A DNA stretch of 64,000 bases from Chaetoderma sp. LZ-2023a. Lineage: Eukaryota; Mollusca; Caudofoveata; Chaetodermatida; Chaetodermatidae. Every line of letters begins with the position of its first letter. The first letter of the stretch is position 1. Below are positions 1 through 11,027 of this stretch, piece after piece. The DNA lies in contig CM067369.1 of NCBI GenBank assembly GCA_034401795.1, forward strand, positions 86,003,129 to 86,067,128. Reading direction: 5' to 3'. Position numbers and translations under genes: made by a program. A model generated the notes under the pieces. That model saw nothing but the letters and a program-made list of their open reading frames with translations. It had not been told where the DNA came from and ran no database searches.

Positions 1-220
1 CAAGGAAGGGAAGACGCCAGAGAAAATCTATATCCCCTGCTGACAAATGTAAAGAATCAAACAGATAGGATAAAAAACCTAATACTTGTGGTATAGAAAC
101 AGAATCGGGCACGAAACCTTGGTCTGAAAACCACTCACCAAAAAATTGTAAGTCGACCCTTGTAAACTCGACAGGTCGATTCCCTTCTGGCAGAGTCAAT
201 AATTTCCTGAGATCTTGAAG
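1..220 (-). pseudogene. DIRS tyrosine recombinase, N-terminal core-binding part (frameshifted, partial)
   Basis: The minus strand reads IIDSARRESTCRVYKGRL and then hits a TGA at 135-137. Shifting one base at about position 140 restores an open frame running to the window edge (FFGEWFSDQGFVPDS, then IPQVLGFLSYLFDSL). The SARRESTCRVYxxR...FxxW and VxxFLxxLFD pattern is that of the SAM-like N-terminal domain of DIRS tyrosine recombinases and matches the layout of the intact recombinase at 44.6-45.7 kb. The catalytic R-H-R-Y part lies outside the window. The single-base frameshift is the visible damage. Confidence 0.6.
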
Positions 221-708
221 AAGCCTTATTCTCGAGGACCTCAGTTTCGAGATTCTCCAAACGCACAGATTGGAAATTTCTGGATTTGGATGCACACAAA
301 GACCTCTTACTTGAGATAGAAGATCCCGGGATACTGGAAGAAGACGAGGGAAGTCTACCAGAAGATCTAGAAGGTCTATAAACCAAATCCTCTTGGGCCA
401 AAAGGGAGCTATCAGAAGAACCTCGCAATCTTGGTCCTTGACCTTCTTCAAGACTAACGGAATCAAATTGTTGGAGGGAAGGCATAGGCGAACATTCCTG
501 TCCAGAACTGAGACAGAGCATCCACCACCAGAGCTTGCCTGTCCGGAAAAGGAGACATGTAAGAGGAGATCTGGGCATTCAGAAAGGTCGCGAACAGATC
601 TACTAGAGTGCGATACATAGGACTGAAAAATGCTCTGAACCGACTTCTTTAACTGCCACTCTGTGTGGGCGAACTTGCTGGGACGTGGCAGTTGGTCCGC
701 AAGCAAAT

Positions 709-1113
709 TCAGACTGCCTGGGACATGGAGTACACTAGAAAAATCTGCCTCTTGCGACACCACAAGATAAGATTCCACACTTCTAGACAAAGGAGAGACG
801 ACTTTGTACCTCCCTGCCTGTTGATACAAGACACGACTGTCGAATTGTCCGACCGAATCGAGACTTTGAGACCTATTACAAGATCTGACCATGAAAGGAG
901 CGCCTTCTTGACAGCCCACAACTCCAGAATGTTGATATGGGCTATCGACTCCTCCAGGGACCAAAGGCCGGAAACTGACAGGGAGTCCCAGACTGCTCCC
1001 CAACCCTCCTGGGAAGTGTCTGTGAAGATAATCGCCTGAAGGGAGGACTTTACCAGTGGAACATCCATCAGAAGCAGAGAATGATCTCTCCAAAAATCTA
1101 GATGAGGGATCAA
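709..1113 (-). pseudogene. DIRS RNase H domain remnant
   Basis: This minus-strand segment carries the DIRS-type RNase H signature: FTDTSQEGWGAVW (first catalytic Asp), then LWSLEESIAHINILELWAV (catalytic Glu) and IRSDNSTVVSCINRQGG (third Asp), ending near LLCLEVW. It lies just downstream of the RT remnant, as in complete elements. It is open for 134 codons but has no linked RT or recombinase frame. RNase H would remove the RNA strand during cDNA synthesis; here it is a fossil. Confidence 0.7.
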
Positions 1114-1137
1114 ATGTTCTCTGATGGGAATATGATG

Positions 1138-1800
1138 TTAAATAGAGTGGACTGACTGCTTCCAAAGAGACATTAAATACATTTGGAAGGGTCTTCTCAT
1201 CAGCGCCGCCCAAGGAATTACTTTTCTACACTGACCATCAGTCCTATCACTCTTTAAAAGAATCTGGCTCTTACGATGGGAGAAGACAGGATTTCCATTG
1301 CCACTGATAAAGCCTCTATCCTTGGATCTTAGGAGAAGACTAGACCCTGGGCCAGCTCGAAAGAAACGCCTAGATGTGTAAGGATATGAGATGGAACTAG
1401 GCATGATTTCTTTAGATTTAAAATCCACCCTAGGTTGCATGCCAGACTGTAAACCTCTGCAAGAATTCCTGAGAGAATTGAAGAAGACTTACTTTACTAA
1501 CCAATCGTCTATATAAACGTGGAGATGGATAGAACGACGGTGAAAATTTCTGCCACGGCTGAGACTATGCGAGAAAAAGAAAAGGAGCCATGGTCAGGCC
1601 AAAAAACATGACGCGAAACTGCCAAACTCGATCTTAGTAAGCAAAACTCAGGAATTTACTGAAGGAAGGGTAAATGAAAACATGAAAGAAGGCGTCATTT
1701 TGGTCCATGGAAACGACCACATACCCTGATCTAGACTGGAAAAGATCTGGGAGATGGTCTCCATCTTGACTTGAGAGTAAGAATCATGAGACTTAATCAT
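1138..1800 (-). pseudogene. DIRS reverse transcriptase remnant
   Basis: Several minus-strand frames together spell a DIRS RT. Around 1740-1680 the reading VVSMDQNDAFFHVFI corresponds to the DLKDAYFHIPI motif, where the first catalytic Asp lies. Around 1620-1560 the reading is FRVMFFGLTMAPFLF, corresponding to FRVLPFGISTAPRVF. The YxDD box near 1520 is corrupted. Downstream, 1440-1138 reads through the thumb region (GQCRKVIPWAALMRRPFQMYLMSLW). At least two frameshifts separate these pieces. Comparison is with the intact RT of the DIRS element at 45.5-47.4 kb. Confidence 0.6.
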
Positions 1801-1959
1801 GACATACCCCCTTGTTAAATTTAAATTAATGCAGATATGAATGTTTCAGAGTGAATAGAGATCATTTTACTAAGATTTAATGAGAGGGTAGGAAAACCTA
1901 CCCTAGGCTGAACGCTCTCATGAATGTATAAATTCCTTAGAATTAACATAATTCACAAA

Positions 1960-3340
1960 GAAAACTAACATGATAATGACCAAATTGTCAATTGAAAAGA
2001 CCAGAGGAGACAAGAAAAAAGGAATTAAAAGAGGAAAGAGCCAACACAAAAGAAGGAAGGTCTATAGAAAATTCGTCTTTAAAAAGAAGAGAAAGAGTCT
2101 AAGCAATCCACCAGAGAGACAGGGACCAGTCATCCGAAGAGACCCTGACTGGACAAAATCTCCTCATCCCCGACCGACTAGGGAATAGAAGAATAAGAAG
2201 AAGGATTAGGAGATGAAGAAGAAAAGAGATGAGAAGAGTCACCAGAGGCCATAGAATCAACAGTTCAAATGGAAAGAGGAGAGCAAGTCCTCATGGAATC
2301 TAGAAGGTTAGAAAAACGTAAAGAATCAGAAAAGGAAAAAGATTGATCAGAAGGAATGTGAACAGATACACCATCCTGACCAGAGGACATGGAAAGAATA
2401 GAGAAAAAAGCTGACATGAAAGAACGAACAAGGGACGAATCCTTAAAAACCGAAAACAATGAAAAAAAACAGACCTTAATCAACAATTAGAAACTCAAGT
2501 TCAAACGCGAGAACGACAGAAACAATCAGATTAAGATGATCAAAAGAGGAAGAAGAAGGAGGAAGAGAGGAATAAAGAAGAATGGAAGATGAAGAGGAAA
2601 TAACAGGACCAGAAGATCCCTGGATAGGATAGATAGACGATGAAATACGGGAAAACCCCAGAGGAGGGAAAAAAGAAGAAAGACAGAAAGAGAGAGAGAG
2701 GAAAGAGAACATGACTAGTAGAAAACTTTAGCAGGAGAAGGAGCAGAGGATGAAGGAAGAGACCTATACTTATCTTACTCATTATATTAAAGAATTAGAA
2801 CCAATATTATCATCATGTAAAGACGGCTGTCATTGAGATTGATATGCTAATAAAAGGAATGATTGATAGAATGAGAATGAATCCCGGGAACATCTGGATG
2901 TTAAATACACAAAACACTAATACTTGATTATGAATAAACACTATGGGATGAAAACACAAAACAAAACTGAAAAACAGAGGCGATATAAAATCTAAGCAAG
3001 AAGACTCACCTAGACCATGACTGTAACAATGCAGAAGAAAAAACTCTGCTTTTATTCCTTCTTCCTTCACCATAATCTTATTTCTCTATTCTCAGCGTTT
3101 TCTAGCTCTTCTAATCATTAATCTTAGAGCCATTCTCTTCCCTATAAATCCACAACTGAAACTATTCCTTTCAGCGCCTGTCAGAATTAGACTAAGAATT
3201 ACGCTAGAAACGGGGATTTTCTTCAAGAAAATAGCTCCCTTTGGATAAAATAAATATGTCAACCTGCCGACATAAGAGGAAAAAAGAGCGCGAAAAAAGG
3301 CTGAACGGCCCGAAGACAACTGGCCATCTAAAGTTGGATC
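1960..3340 (-). other. Purine-rich + strand, possible eroded DIRS gag-like spacer
   Basis: The + strand is strongly purine-biased here (many GA, AAG and AGG runs), so every minus-strand frame is rich in Ser, Phe and Leu. Short minus-strand open frames such as 2265-2486 (with SMSSGQDGV and IPSDQSFSF) and 2476-2712 (with SSGPVISSSSSIL) resemble the Ser-rich part of DIRS gag-like proteins, and the position between the RT remnant and 3580 fits. No conserved domain is visible, so this assignment is inference. I see no other gene in this stretch. Confidence 0.3.
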
Positions 3341-3579
3341 AAATTAAAAACTAATTTTAATTGCGACATCTAGACATGCGTAGAATACAGACTGACTTAT
3401 CGACTGCAACAAAAAAACCATCCGGCAGAGTCTTTAATTACGTTGAAATGTTTCACTGATAAAAGAATAAATGCTGAATATCTACAATTTCAAGAGAGAC
3501 TTCAAGACTGACAATGTCTCGGAATTAATATTTCAGCAATTAAACATTCCGATTTTTAAAAGCACTTACTGAAATAAAA

Positions 3580-4760
3580 CTAACCTGGAATCTCAGTAAG
3601 AGCTATCACCGGAAATCCAAAAAAGGAAAAAATAGGAAACGGAAATGCGCAAACCGGAAGAAGACAACCGAAAACTGAACCCAGATGTACAGTAAAAAAA
3701 CAGAATAAACAAAAGAACCGGAAATACGCAAAACCGGAAGTCAGACCGGATACGGAAAAAACGGAGGTAGACCCAGAAAACAGAAGTAACCCCTGTCCAG
3801 AGGACGGAAGTCTATCCGAGTCTGAACGACCCGGAAGTACACCTCTAGAAACAGAAGCAGAAGTGTACAGACAGGAATCCAAACCGGAAGTGGAAGGAGT
3901 ACACAGACCCGGATATCCGGCATCACCGGAAGCGCTGCAAAAACCGGAAACAGAACTAGGAACCGGATCTTGAAGACCCGGATGTCCTACAAAAAAGGAA
4001 GACATACTGGAAACGGATGGAACGGAAGTAATAACCGGATCTTGACGACCTGGATTTCCTGCCAAACCGGAAGTCCTACCGGAAACGGACGCCAGAGAAG
4101 AAAGAACCGGATCCTGAAGACCCGGATGTCTTGCTAAACCGGAAGTTAAAACGGAAAAAGGAAGTAAACCCAAGTCCAGAGGACCCGAGTCCACCACAAC
4201 GGAACCGGAAGAACTAGCAAGACTAGAAATCGAATTCTTGGCAATGGGCGATCTAGAAAGAACCTTGACGACCGGTACAATCGAAAAATTGGCATTTGCA
4301 TAAGGTCCAGCCTTATGGACGTCAGCCTCAGCCTCCGCTACCACTGCTTGTGGGTTATGCCCATCACCCTCAAGTCTTAGGTGGATTTGACCCGGTGCAC
4401 TACACGAGCCCACCTTCGAGAGCTTAGTCGCTCTAGACTTCTGCTTAGATTTCTTTTTCTTATCGAAAAATTGGCATTAGCATAAGTACCAGCCTTATGG
4501 ACGTCAGCCTCAGCCTCTGCCACCACAGCTTGTGGATTATGCCTGTCAACCTCAAGTCTTATGTGGGTTTGACCCGGTGCACTACACGAGCCCACCTTCG
4601 GGAGCTTAGTCGCTCTAGACTTCTGCTTAGGAGATTTCTTAACCTGCATGGAGGTTAGAGGGATCAGTTTCCCCCATTTGCGGAAACGCCCGCTAGCCTT
4701 CGGGCTATCGTCAGAAGTTGAAGAAACATCCTGTTTCTTAGCTTCCTTAATAGCAGAAAA
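3580..4760 (-). pseudogene. Repetitive Ser/Gly/Pro-rich reading frame, possible DIRS gag-like ORF
   Basis: Minus-strand frames 4949-4377 and 4413-3580 contain a basic segment (KKSPKQKSRATKLPK), then VGSCSAPGQ and a region built on repeats of the type HPGLQDPV...S.VS. The three best copies are about 73-75 bases apart (near 3960, 4032 and 4107). The two frames share a duplicated block (VGSCSAPGQ...AVVAEAEADVHKAG) created by a 182-base tandem duplication. No zinc finger or known domain is visible. Its place upstream of the RT remnant suggests the gag-like ORF of the same DIRS copy; it could instead be an unrelated repetitive sequence. Confidence 0.3.
4281..4644. repeat. 182-base tandem duplication
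   Basis: Two adjacent copies start with TCGAAAAATTGGCATT at 4281 and 4463, both continue through CCAGCCTTATGGACGTCAGC and GACCCGGTGCACTACACGAG, and diverge shortly after CTAGACTTCTGCTTAG. Identity is high (few substitutions). The duplication repeats about 60 codons of the gag-like frame. Confidence 0.85.
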
Positions 4761-4999
4761 TATCCTTAGCGGACTCTTAAAAACGAAAAAAGCGTAAAAA
4801 TGAAGCAAACCGCTTAGAAAATCGTAAATGAAGACTAGAAACATAAAACGCACTTCTAAAAAGGCGGAAAAGTTCAAATTAGAAATCAAAATCCCTACCG
4901 ACAAGAAAACAAACTTGCATAGGGATAAATGATAATCCTTATAATGCACTAGAGGTAAATTGATAAGGGCTCTTGGTTAAATGCTAGAGAATTAATATG

Positions 5000-5175
5000 A
5001 TTAAGATGATATAGGCATAGTAATTAAGTTACCACGAAACGAGAACGCACTATTTTTTCTTTTAACTGAAAGTGATTAAGGGTTCACTGGAGTAATAGAG
5101 TGTTTTATATGATGATGACTTAGGCATATTAAAGTTATTACCACGAAAACGAAACCCACGAAAACCGGTAACATC
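5000..5175. repeat. Diverged tandem duplication, unit about 120 bases
   Basis: GATATAGGCATAGTAATTAAG followed by TTACCACGAAACGAGAACGC near 5007 recurs at about 5120 as GACTTAGGCATATTAAAG followed by TTACCACGAAAACGAAACCC. Nothing else is visible between 4950 and 5600. Confidence 0.45.
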
Positions 5176-5620
5176 TATATACATAGTTATAAAGTTCAAC
5201 ATAACCACGAAATAGTTCCAAAAACATAATTTTGGTAGGAGAGACTTCATAATAGGCAAATCTTAGCATGAGGAAGTGCTTCAAGTGTAAGCTGACACAG
5301 CGCAAAGCACAAAAAACTTAGACGAATATTTTAAGCAGTTGTTCTGCAAGCAGAATAATTGAAAAGTGGATCCGTTTCCTATTTGGGCTCCAGTGCACAT
5401 GCACAAGCGCGCTTAGTGACAAGTGTCACTATGTGGTGAGTGTAGACTGGTACCAGTCTATAGCTGTCAGTATGCTGGAGATGGACTTAACCAGTAGCCT
5501 GGTTGAGGGTCCATATTAATAGGAATAGGCATGGGGAGGTGTGTATGCAGGCATAAAAATCTTATTCTGATAGCTAAATGCAGATAATTGATTTAGCAAG
5601 TAGTGATTGAACGGTAATGG

Positions 5621-6346
5621 ATGTTTTTGTGGTGTAATAGCAACAGCAAATCTAATCCAAAAGTCATCCTGGCTTATGTAAATAGGCAGCTAAAATCCAA
5701 AGATAATGTAGGAGACTTAGAAGATCGCGATGGCAATATAATAACCACAACTGAAGGAAAAGGTCAAGAACTAAATTGTTTCTCCTCTAATACCTTCACC
5801 AATGAGAAACTAAATACTATCCCAACATTTACAACAGAGACCACAACAACAATAAACAATGTTACTGTCTCTGTTGATGACATCCGACAAAAACTCGCAA
5901 ATCTAAAAACAAATAAATCTGCCTGGCCTGATGACCTGCATGCTTACACTTTACTTTAGACTTTGTAATAAACCTAAAGCTTATTGCTTAAAAGGACATA
6001 TATTTTTGTAGATATCAAACTTCTTGTGAGACCGCAAGCAACTTTTGAAGGTAAATTCTAAATTGTGTCCTTGGTCTAGTGTAACAAGTGGAATCCCACA
6101 AGAAAGTGTGCTTGGGTCCATCTTATTCCTTATTTTTATAACTGATCTTTCAGATTTAGTTGATGGCTGCATCCGGATGTTTGCAGACGACAACATTATT
6201 TAGTAAGATAGTGGCTGCTGAGGATAGGGGTAAATTCCAACAGAATCTCAACAAATTATGTGAATGGTCCGATACCTGGTTGCTGAGGTTCAACATAAGC
6301 AAATGTAAAATAATGCTCATTGGAAATGGCAACCCTAACCACACAT
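5621..6346 (+). pseudogene. CR1-like LINE reverse transcriptase, 5' part of a split copy
   Basis: The frame 5621-5959 is a pre-RT segment (VDDIRQKLANLKTNKSAWPDD, the equivalent of K.PGPD). After a frameshift or deletion, 6060-6346 reads through the RT core: VTSGIPQESVLGSILFLIFI, then CIRMFADD with the catalytic pair, then LNKLCEWSDTWLLRFN and SKCKIMLIGNGNPNHT. It stops exactly at the ACACAT target duplication of the hAT-like insertion and continues in frame at 9467. The 5' end (endonuclease) is missing. The fingers-palm segment around 5960-6060 is broken. Confidence 0.75.
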
Positions 6347-6697
6347 CAGGGTTCATACACCTTCAGCAGAATTAAAGTCCATACTTTTTCAAGACTCAAT
6401 TTCAAATCTTCCAGACCTAATTTACGATTTTCAATCAGACAAAAAACAAACACAGTTACTAAGTTCATCATATTATCATATATAAACTTTATTAAACTTT
6501 ATAAAACAACATATCAAAATAAATAATCAACTAACTTAACATCAGATAGCACTCATCACAGATAGAAAGATATACAGCACTCTATTTGTTGATGTGACAG
6601 TTAAAATAACTGGATACAATCATGGCAATTTTAATGTTGATATGGATGGATAGTACTCAGGAAAGACATTAAAAAAATTTTAATGAGTTTAAAAAAA

Positions 6698-7210
6698 AAA
6701 AATTTACCACTGGAATTACTGACATAGTGACCATGCCAGTCATTACAGCGATAAATCTTCAAAAATTGTATTTTCTTTTTATCTGCAATGGACATTTCTC
6801 AGGACCACTGCATACATACATCATGACATGATAAAACAAAGGGTTTAAGTGTAAATAGAAAATGTGCATTTGCAGGTCAGGAGAACACTTTTTTTGAAAC
6901 TTTACCACTGGAATGACTGACATGGTGACCAACCCAGTCATTAGTGTGTTAAATCTTCAAAAATAGTCTTCTTGATCTGCAAATGGACATTTCTCAGGAC
7001 TACTGCATACATACACCATGCCATGATAAAACAAAGGGTTGAAGTGTAAATAGAAAATGTTATAGAAAATGTACATTTGCAGGTCAGAACTTTTTTTGAA
7101 AATTTACCACTGGAATGACTGACATGGTGACTAAGCCAGTCATTACTGTGATAAATCTTCAAAAATAGGCTTTTCTTGATCTGCAAATGGACATTTCTCA
7201 GGAACCGCAT
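6698..7210. repeat. Three tandem copies of foldback repeat family A
   Basis: Units of about 200 bases begin near 6698, 6896 and 7096. Each has the inverted pair TTTACCACTGGAATGACTG ... CAGTCATT.....TAAAT around a short loop, then a direct copy of CTGCAAATGGACATTTCTC. Between the hairpins lies ATGATAAAACAAAGGGTT. This is the only tandem array of family A in the window. Confidence 0.75.
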
Positions 7211-7283
7211 ATTGTCTAGGAGTGGCTCAGTGTTTTTCAGGATGCAAGCCAGATATGAATTTCATTACAGCAGCACATTTTTT

Positions 7284-7361
7284 GTTGAATATTTTGAAAG
7301 TAATTTGACTGGAAACTGTTGCTGCAATAGTTTCCAGTCAACTTATTTTCAAAATATTCAA
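7284..7361. repeat. Foldback repeat family B, copy 1
   Basis: GTTGAATATTTTGAAAGTAA followed by TTTGACTGG faces CCAGTCAACTTATTTTC followed by AAAATATTCAAC, giving a palindrome of about 78 bases. The remaining bases to 7580 contain only a C-rich run near 7410. Confidence 0.75.
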
Positions 7362-7579
7362 CAGCTATCCGGTAAAGCTGAGCTTGAGACACCAACATTC
7401 ACTTGTTGAGGGCCACCCCCACCCCACCACCCCCACCTTAAAGGTGTCACACATATACCATACCCAGATATTCACCCCCATAAACTTGATTTTAAAAAGT
7501 ATAATTTAGCCTAAATTACTTTCAGCTGTAAACAATATGATATCATATCATTGCTAGCTTTAGTCATAATTAAAACAAA

Positions 7580-8500
7580 TTCTACAATGAGATAATTCCA
7601 TAGTCTGCAATTCCATACCGAAAATTGTCTTAAATCTTGGCAGATCAGTGATTTTCAGTACCATACTGTATGCAATAAGTTTGGCCCATATTCGGTTCGA
7701 AATTCATACATATGGTCAGATCGGTATATGAATATGCTAATGAAGTATCAAGCTTAAAAATGTCTACCATGAAGTAATTTCATAGCACACAATTCCATGG
7801 CAAAAATTTGCACAAGTTTTGGCAGATCCATGGTTTTCGGTAGCCTACCGCCTGTAATAAGTTTGGCCCCAAAATGTCAGGTAGATATATAAATACGCCA
7901 ATATAATATCGATTTAAAAAAATTCCACCGTAAAATAATTTTATAATACACAACTTAGTAGCGACCAAAAGTTATCAGATGCCAATAATTTATGTACCGA
8001 TATATATGTACTCTGTTTTTAACCAGTTTTCGAACATCTAGCTATGCAGAACTCAATATGCATTATTATGTACTAGTGCTGTACAAGATATTGTACGATT
8101 CTACCATAAAATAATATCATAATTACCAAGTATGTCCATGTAGTTACTTATTCACAATATGTCCCCATTCAAAGATAGTTGGTTAAATTTAGCCACAATA
8201 GGTCCTGACATATTGCTTGTAATAGGTGTGGCTCCAGAATTTCACCGATATGTTTACATAGATATATATGATTGCGCTAATAAAGTATAGAGTTTAAAGA
8301 ATTCTACCATGAAGTAATTTCAAAATACGCAATTTAGTCGCGACTTGCAGTTTTCAGATACTAATAATTTACTATATATTCAGTATCAGAATCTCTGTAC
8401 TCGGTTTGTAACCAGGCTTTCGAACATAATACCATCTAGAACTCACTTGATATTGCACAATTCTATCTTCAAATATTTCTTGCAATAATGTGAAAATCTT
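7580..8500. repeat. Diverged AT-rich tandem repeat, unit about 160-205 bases, about 5 units
   Basis: The recognisable start TTCTACCATGAAGTAATTTCA (variants TTCTACAATGAGATAATT, TTCCACCGTAAAATAATT, TTCTACCATAAAATAATA) occurs near 7580, 7761, 7921, 8097 and 8301. Units share TTTGGCAGATC...GTTTTC and GCCTGTAATAAGTTTGGCCC. No coding potential. From 8500 to 9300 I see only AT-rich sequence with one short open frame at 9127-9318 of no recognisable family. Confidence 0.6.
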
Positions 8501-9466
8501 TCTATATATCCTATAATTTAGCTCCAGGTAGAATCTGAATTATCAAACAAAAAACCCCAGAATGTACGCAAATGGTCAACAAGATGAACGGAAAGATAGA
8601 TGGACTGCCCCAAAATAGAATCTGATTCTTCCTATAGCCCATAGCCAATCCTATCTAAGGCCGATGCCATTACAACCATCTTAAAGATATGACACTACCA
8701 AGAAACTATCATTATTACAATCGTAACCACCATCAACACTACATAGGAAATTAGGTAAGAAACTGTAAATGATAGTCAGAACCTATATAATATTGAATAT
8801 TAATATAACAAGATAAACAAATTTCCCTATGTCCTGCAAATATATTGTCAATTTCTCACGTCTAATGGCTATATCATTATAGTACATTGAACTTAACTTG
8901 AAGCTCACGTCTTCCTATATTATATAGTGCCGTGCCATTTTTACATGTATAATTTATTTTTTGTTCTGTGTAGGGGTCCAAGGTCTAGGTATAGTCACTG
9001 TCTTTGGTGGACATTCTGTTGTGCAACCTGTTGAGCTACTGCAAATTGTATATTATATATAAAAATTAATTTGAAACTCAACTTGAATTATAATAATCTC
9101 CGGCCACGCTATTTGCCATTGATGCCTTGCATCAATATGTGTACTTGTACTTGAACATGTTCCGATACGTATTGCTCAACAACCGCGAGATGTTCCCGGT
9201 AATAGGCGGTTTTCTATTGCAAGACGACACCGGGACCCAATCGAATTATATTCTGGCAAGATTGGCGGAAACGCGAGATTTCGTTCGTAAACAAAAAGAT
9301 TGCGGTCGGAAAAATTAGGATTGCCAATATTTTAATTTTCCATACATTTTCCATGCCATACCAGTTGGCCCAAAATTGGAATTTCCATACTTTTTCCAGC
9401 CCTGGAAAAGGCGTTCCTAATTTTCCATACTTTTTCCAGACTTCCATACATGCGTACGAACCCTGG

Positions 9467-10090
9467 ACACATATACCATGTCAGAAAATGGACAAGAAAG
9501 GATAGACACCATGGGCAATGAGGAAAAAGACCTGGGAGTAACTTTTGACAGCCTGCTATTGTTCAGAAATCATATAACTAATTGTGTGAATAAAGCCAAC
9601 AAAGTCCTAGATATAATCCGAAGAACATTCCACTACTTAGAGAAGTAAATGTTTCTGAAACTCTACAAGGCTATGGCGGGATCACATCTGGAGTACGCTA
9701 ACGTAGTGTGGAATCCAAGATTCAAGAAAGAGATCAAGATAATAGAGAATGTACAGAGACGAGCAACGAAATCGATCCCAGAGCTCAGACATCTCGAGTA
9801 TAGCGAAAGATTGAAAGAGCTGCAACTTCCAACACTGATTTATAGAAGAATGAGAGGTGATGCAATCGAAACTTAAGAACATCGACTATATAGACTGTAC
9901 AAAGTTTTTCAAACTATGTGACTCAACAGTAACAAGAGGGCATAGCCTAAAAGTCTTCAAAGAGCGAGCTAACAAAAACAGTAGACGATTTCTATTCTCA
10001 AACTGTGTGGTGAACTTATGGAATGGCGTACCACAGTATGTGATCAACTCCAAGACAGTACTAGAATTGAAAGTCAATTGAGATAAACAT
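9467..10090 (+). pseudogene. CR1-like LINE reverse transcriptase, C-terminal part of the split copy
   Basis: Continues the frame interrupted at 6346: EEKDLGVTFDSLLLFRNHI, then NKANKVLDIIRRTFHY, an in-frame TAA at 9646-9648, and 9649-9876 with MFLKLYKAMAGSHLEYANVV, NVQRRATKSIPELRHLEYSE and RLKELQLPTLIYRRMRGD. These are the thumb/C-terminal motifs of CR1-like LINEs. After 9876 the frame shifts but keeps YKVFQ..., RGHSLKVF and LWNGVPQYV (9886-10081). The remainder to 10680 shows no gene. Confidence 0.8.
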
Positions 10091-10686
10091 TGGAGTGGCA
10101 ATGGTAACAAATTCACTGTTAATCCGTAACTACGTCAACAAAAATAAATCAATCGATTGAGCATAATGAGTGGGTATAAATAAGACACGTCTTTAAACAC
10201 TACAGCGAGGTATTCAAGGTATTCAGAGCTGGCTGACAAATGACCATTTTCACGTGCTGGCAGCTTCTTTTTGTTTGAAAAATCATGGTATATGCAGACA
10301 ATAGACTAACCGAATATAGTGTCCAATAGTGGTAACGATTATGGTTTCAGGGCATTGCGTGGTGGGTAGCATTGCATGCCAGGTAAATTGAACAGAAATC
10401 AACAGGCATCTCATATCGCTAGCAAAAGTGTCAATATAATGGTACACGAAAAAACCTCAGCACATTGCCTCCAAGCGAAGCGCCACTACTTTTAAGTACA
10501 AACTCCTTGACAATAACCAAACAGTAACCCTAAAGGAGGAGTGTGAGATCTATGACCTGGGTATAATAATCTATTCAAACTTAGTATTTTAAACCTAGAT
10601 AAATTACATTATATCAAAAGTTAACAGAATTACATGACTTGTATAGTGAATTTTTCATTCCATTACTAAAGACATTTTTAAGTTGA

Positions 10687-10949
10687 GTAGTAGGGTCGGG
10701 GTTAAAATGATACCACCTCCCCCAACTGGCCACCGTTCGGCGATCCGTGACCCCCACCACCCTCTCAATCCGTGGGGCATAGGGTTGCATGTGGTTGGTG
10801 TAGGCCTCTAGATGGAGGCCCAGGGTTGCAGGTGGTTGGGTTATGCCTCAAGATGGAGGCCCAGGGATTGAGAGGGCGGTGGGGGCCACGGATCGCCGAA
10901 TGGCGGCCAGTTGAGGAAGGTTGTATTATCTTAATCCCGACCCTACTAC
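10687..10949. mobile_element. GC-rich foldback MITE
   Basis: Terminal inverted repeats GTAGTAGGGTCGGG (10687) and its complement (ending 10949) continue inward over most of the element: CAACTGGCCACCGTTCGGCG pairs with CGCCGAATGGCGGCCAGTTG and CCCCCACCACCCTCTCAATC pairs with GATTGAGAGGGCGGTGGGGG. The whole 263-base unit is therefore an imperfect palindrome. No ORF of known family. Flanks carry no obvious target duplication. Confidence 0.7.
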
Positions 10950-11027
10950 TAATGATGCCACCGCCTGGCTGCACGGCCTGCCGGAGCCGTGGCCCCCACC
11001 GCCCTCTCAAGCAGCGGAGACCTCAAG

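Larger units (their letters stand above)
1..4950 (-). mobile_element. Decayed DIRS-like retroelement, truncated by window start
   Basis: Reading the minus strand from high to low coordinates gives, in the usual DIRS order, a Ser/Pro-rich gag-like region (about 4760-1960), a reverse transcriptase remnant (about 1800-1140), an RNase H remnant (1113-709) and the N-terminal part of a tyrosine recombinase (about 200-1). Every domain is in a different or broken frame, so the copy is dead. The downstream part of the recombinase and the 3' terminal repeat lie outside the window. The 5' limit near 4950 is inferred from the end of minus-strand coding-like sequence; no inverted terminal repeat was found there. 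It belongs to a different subfamily from the DIRS at 43.7-50.8 kb. Confidence 0.6.
6347..9465. mobile_element. hAT-like non-autonomous DNA transposon inserted in a LINE
   Basis: The ends are imperfect terminal inverted repeats: CAGGGTTCATAC at 6347 and the complement of CAGGGTTCGTAC at 9454-9465 (11 of 12 matching). CAGGG termini are typical of hAT elements. ACACAT flanks both sides (6341-6346 and 9467-9472), consistent with a decayed 8-bp target duplication. Removing the insertion and one ACACAT rejoins the CR1-like reading frame. Subterminal CCATACTTTTTC motifs occur at both ends (about 6383 and 9425). No transposase is encoded. The interior holds triplicated foldback repeats and a diverged satellite. 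Confidence 0.75.

Noticed and set aside
1970-2188. Lys/Arg-rich frame resembling a nuclear protein
   Set aside because: Antisense to the same purine-rich tract; low complexity only.
2476-3073. Hydrophobic frames resembling membrane proteins
   Set aside because: They result from pyrimidine-rich minus-strand sequence coding Phe, Leu and Ser.
6698-7210. CRISPR-like array of three spaced repeats
   Set aside because: Units are 200-base foldback repeats in a eukaryotic transposon, not short repeats with unique spacers.
9127-9318. 63-codon frame inside the hAT-like insertion as a captured exon or transposase piece
   Set aside because: No transposase motif and length within chance expectation.
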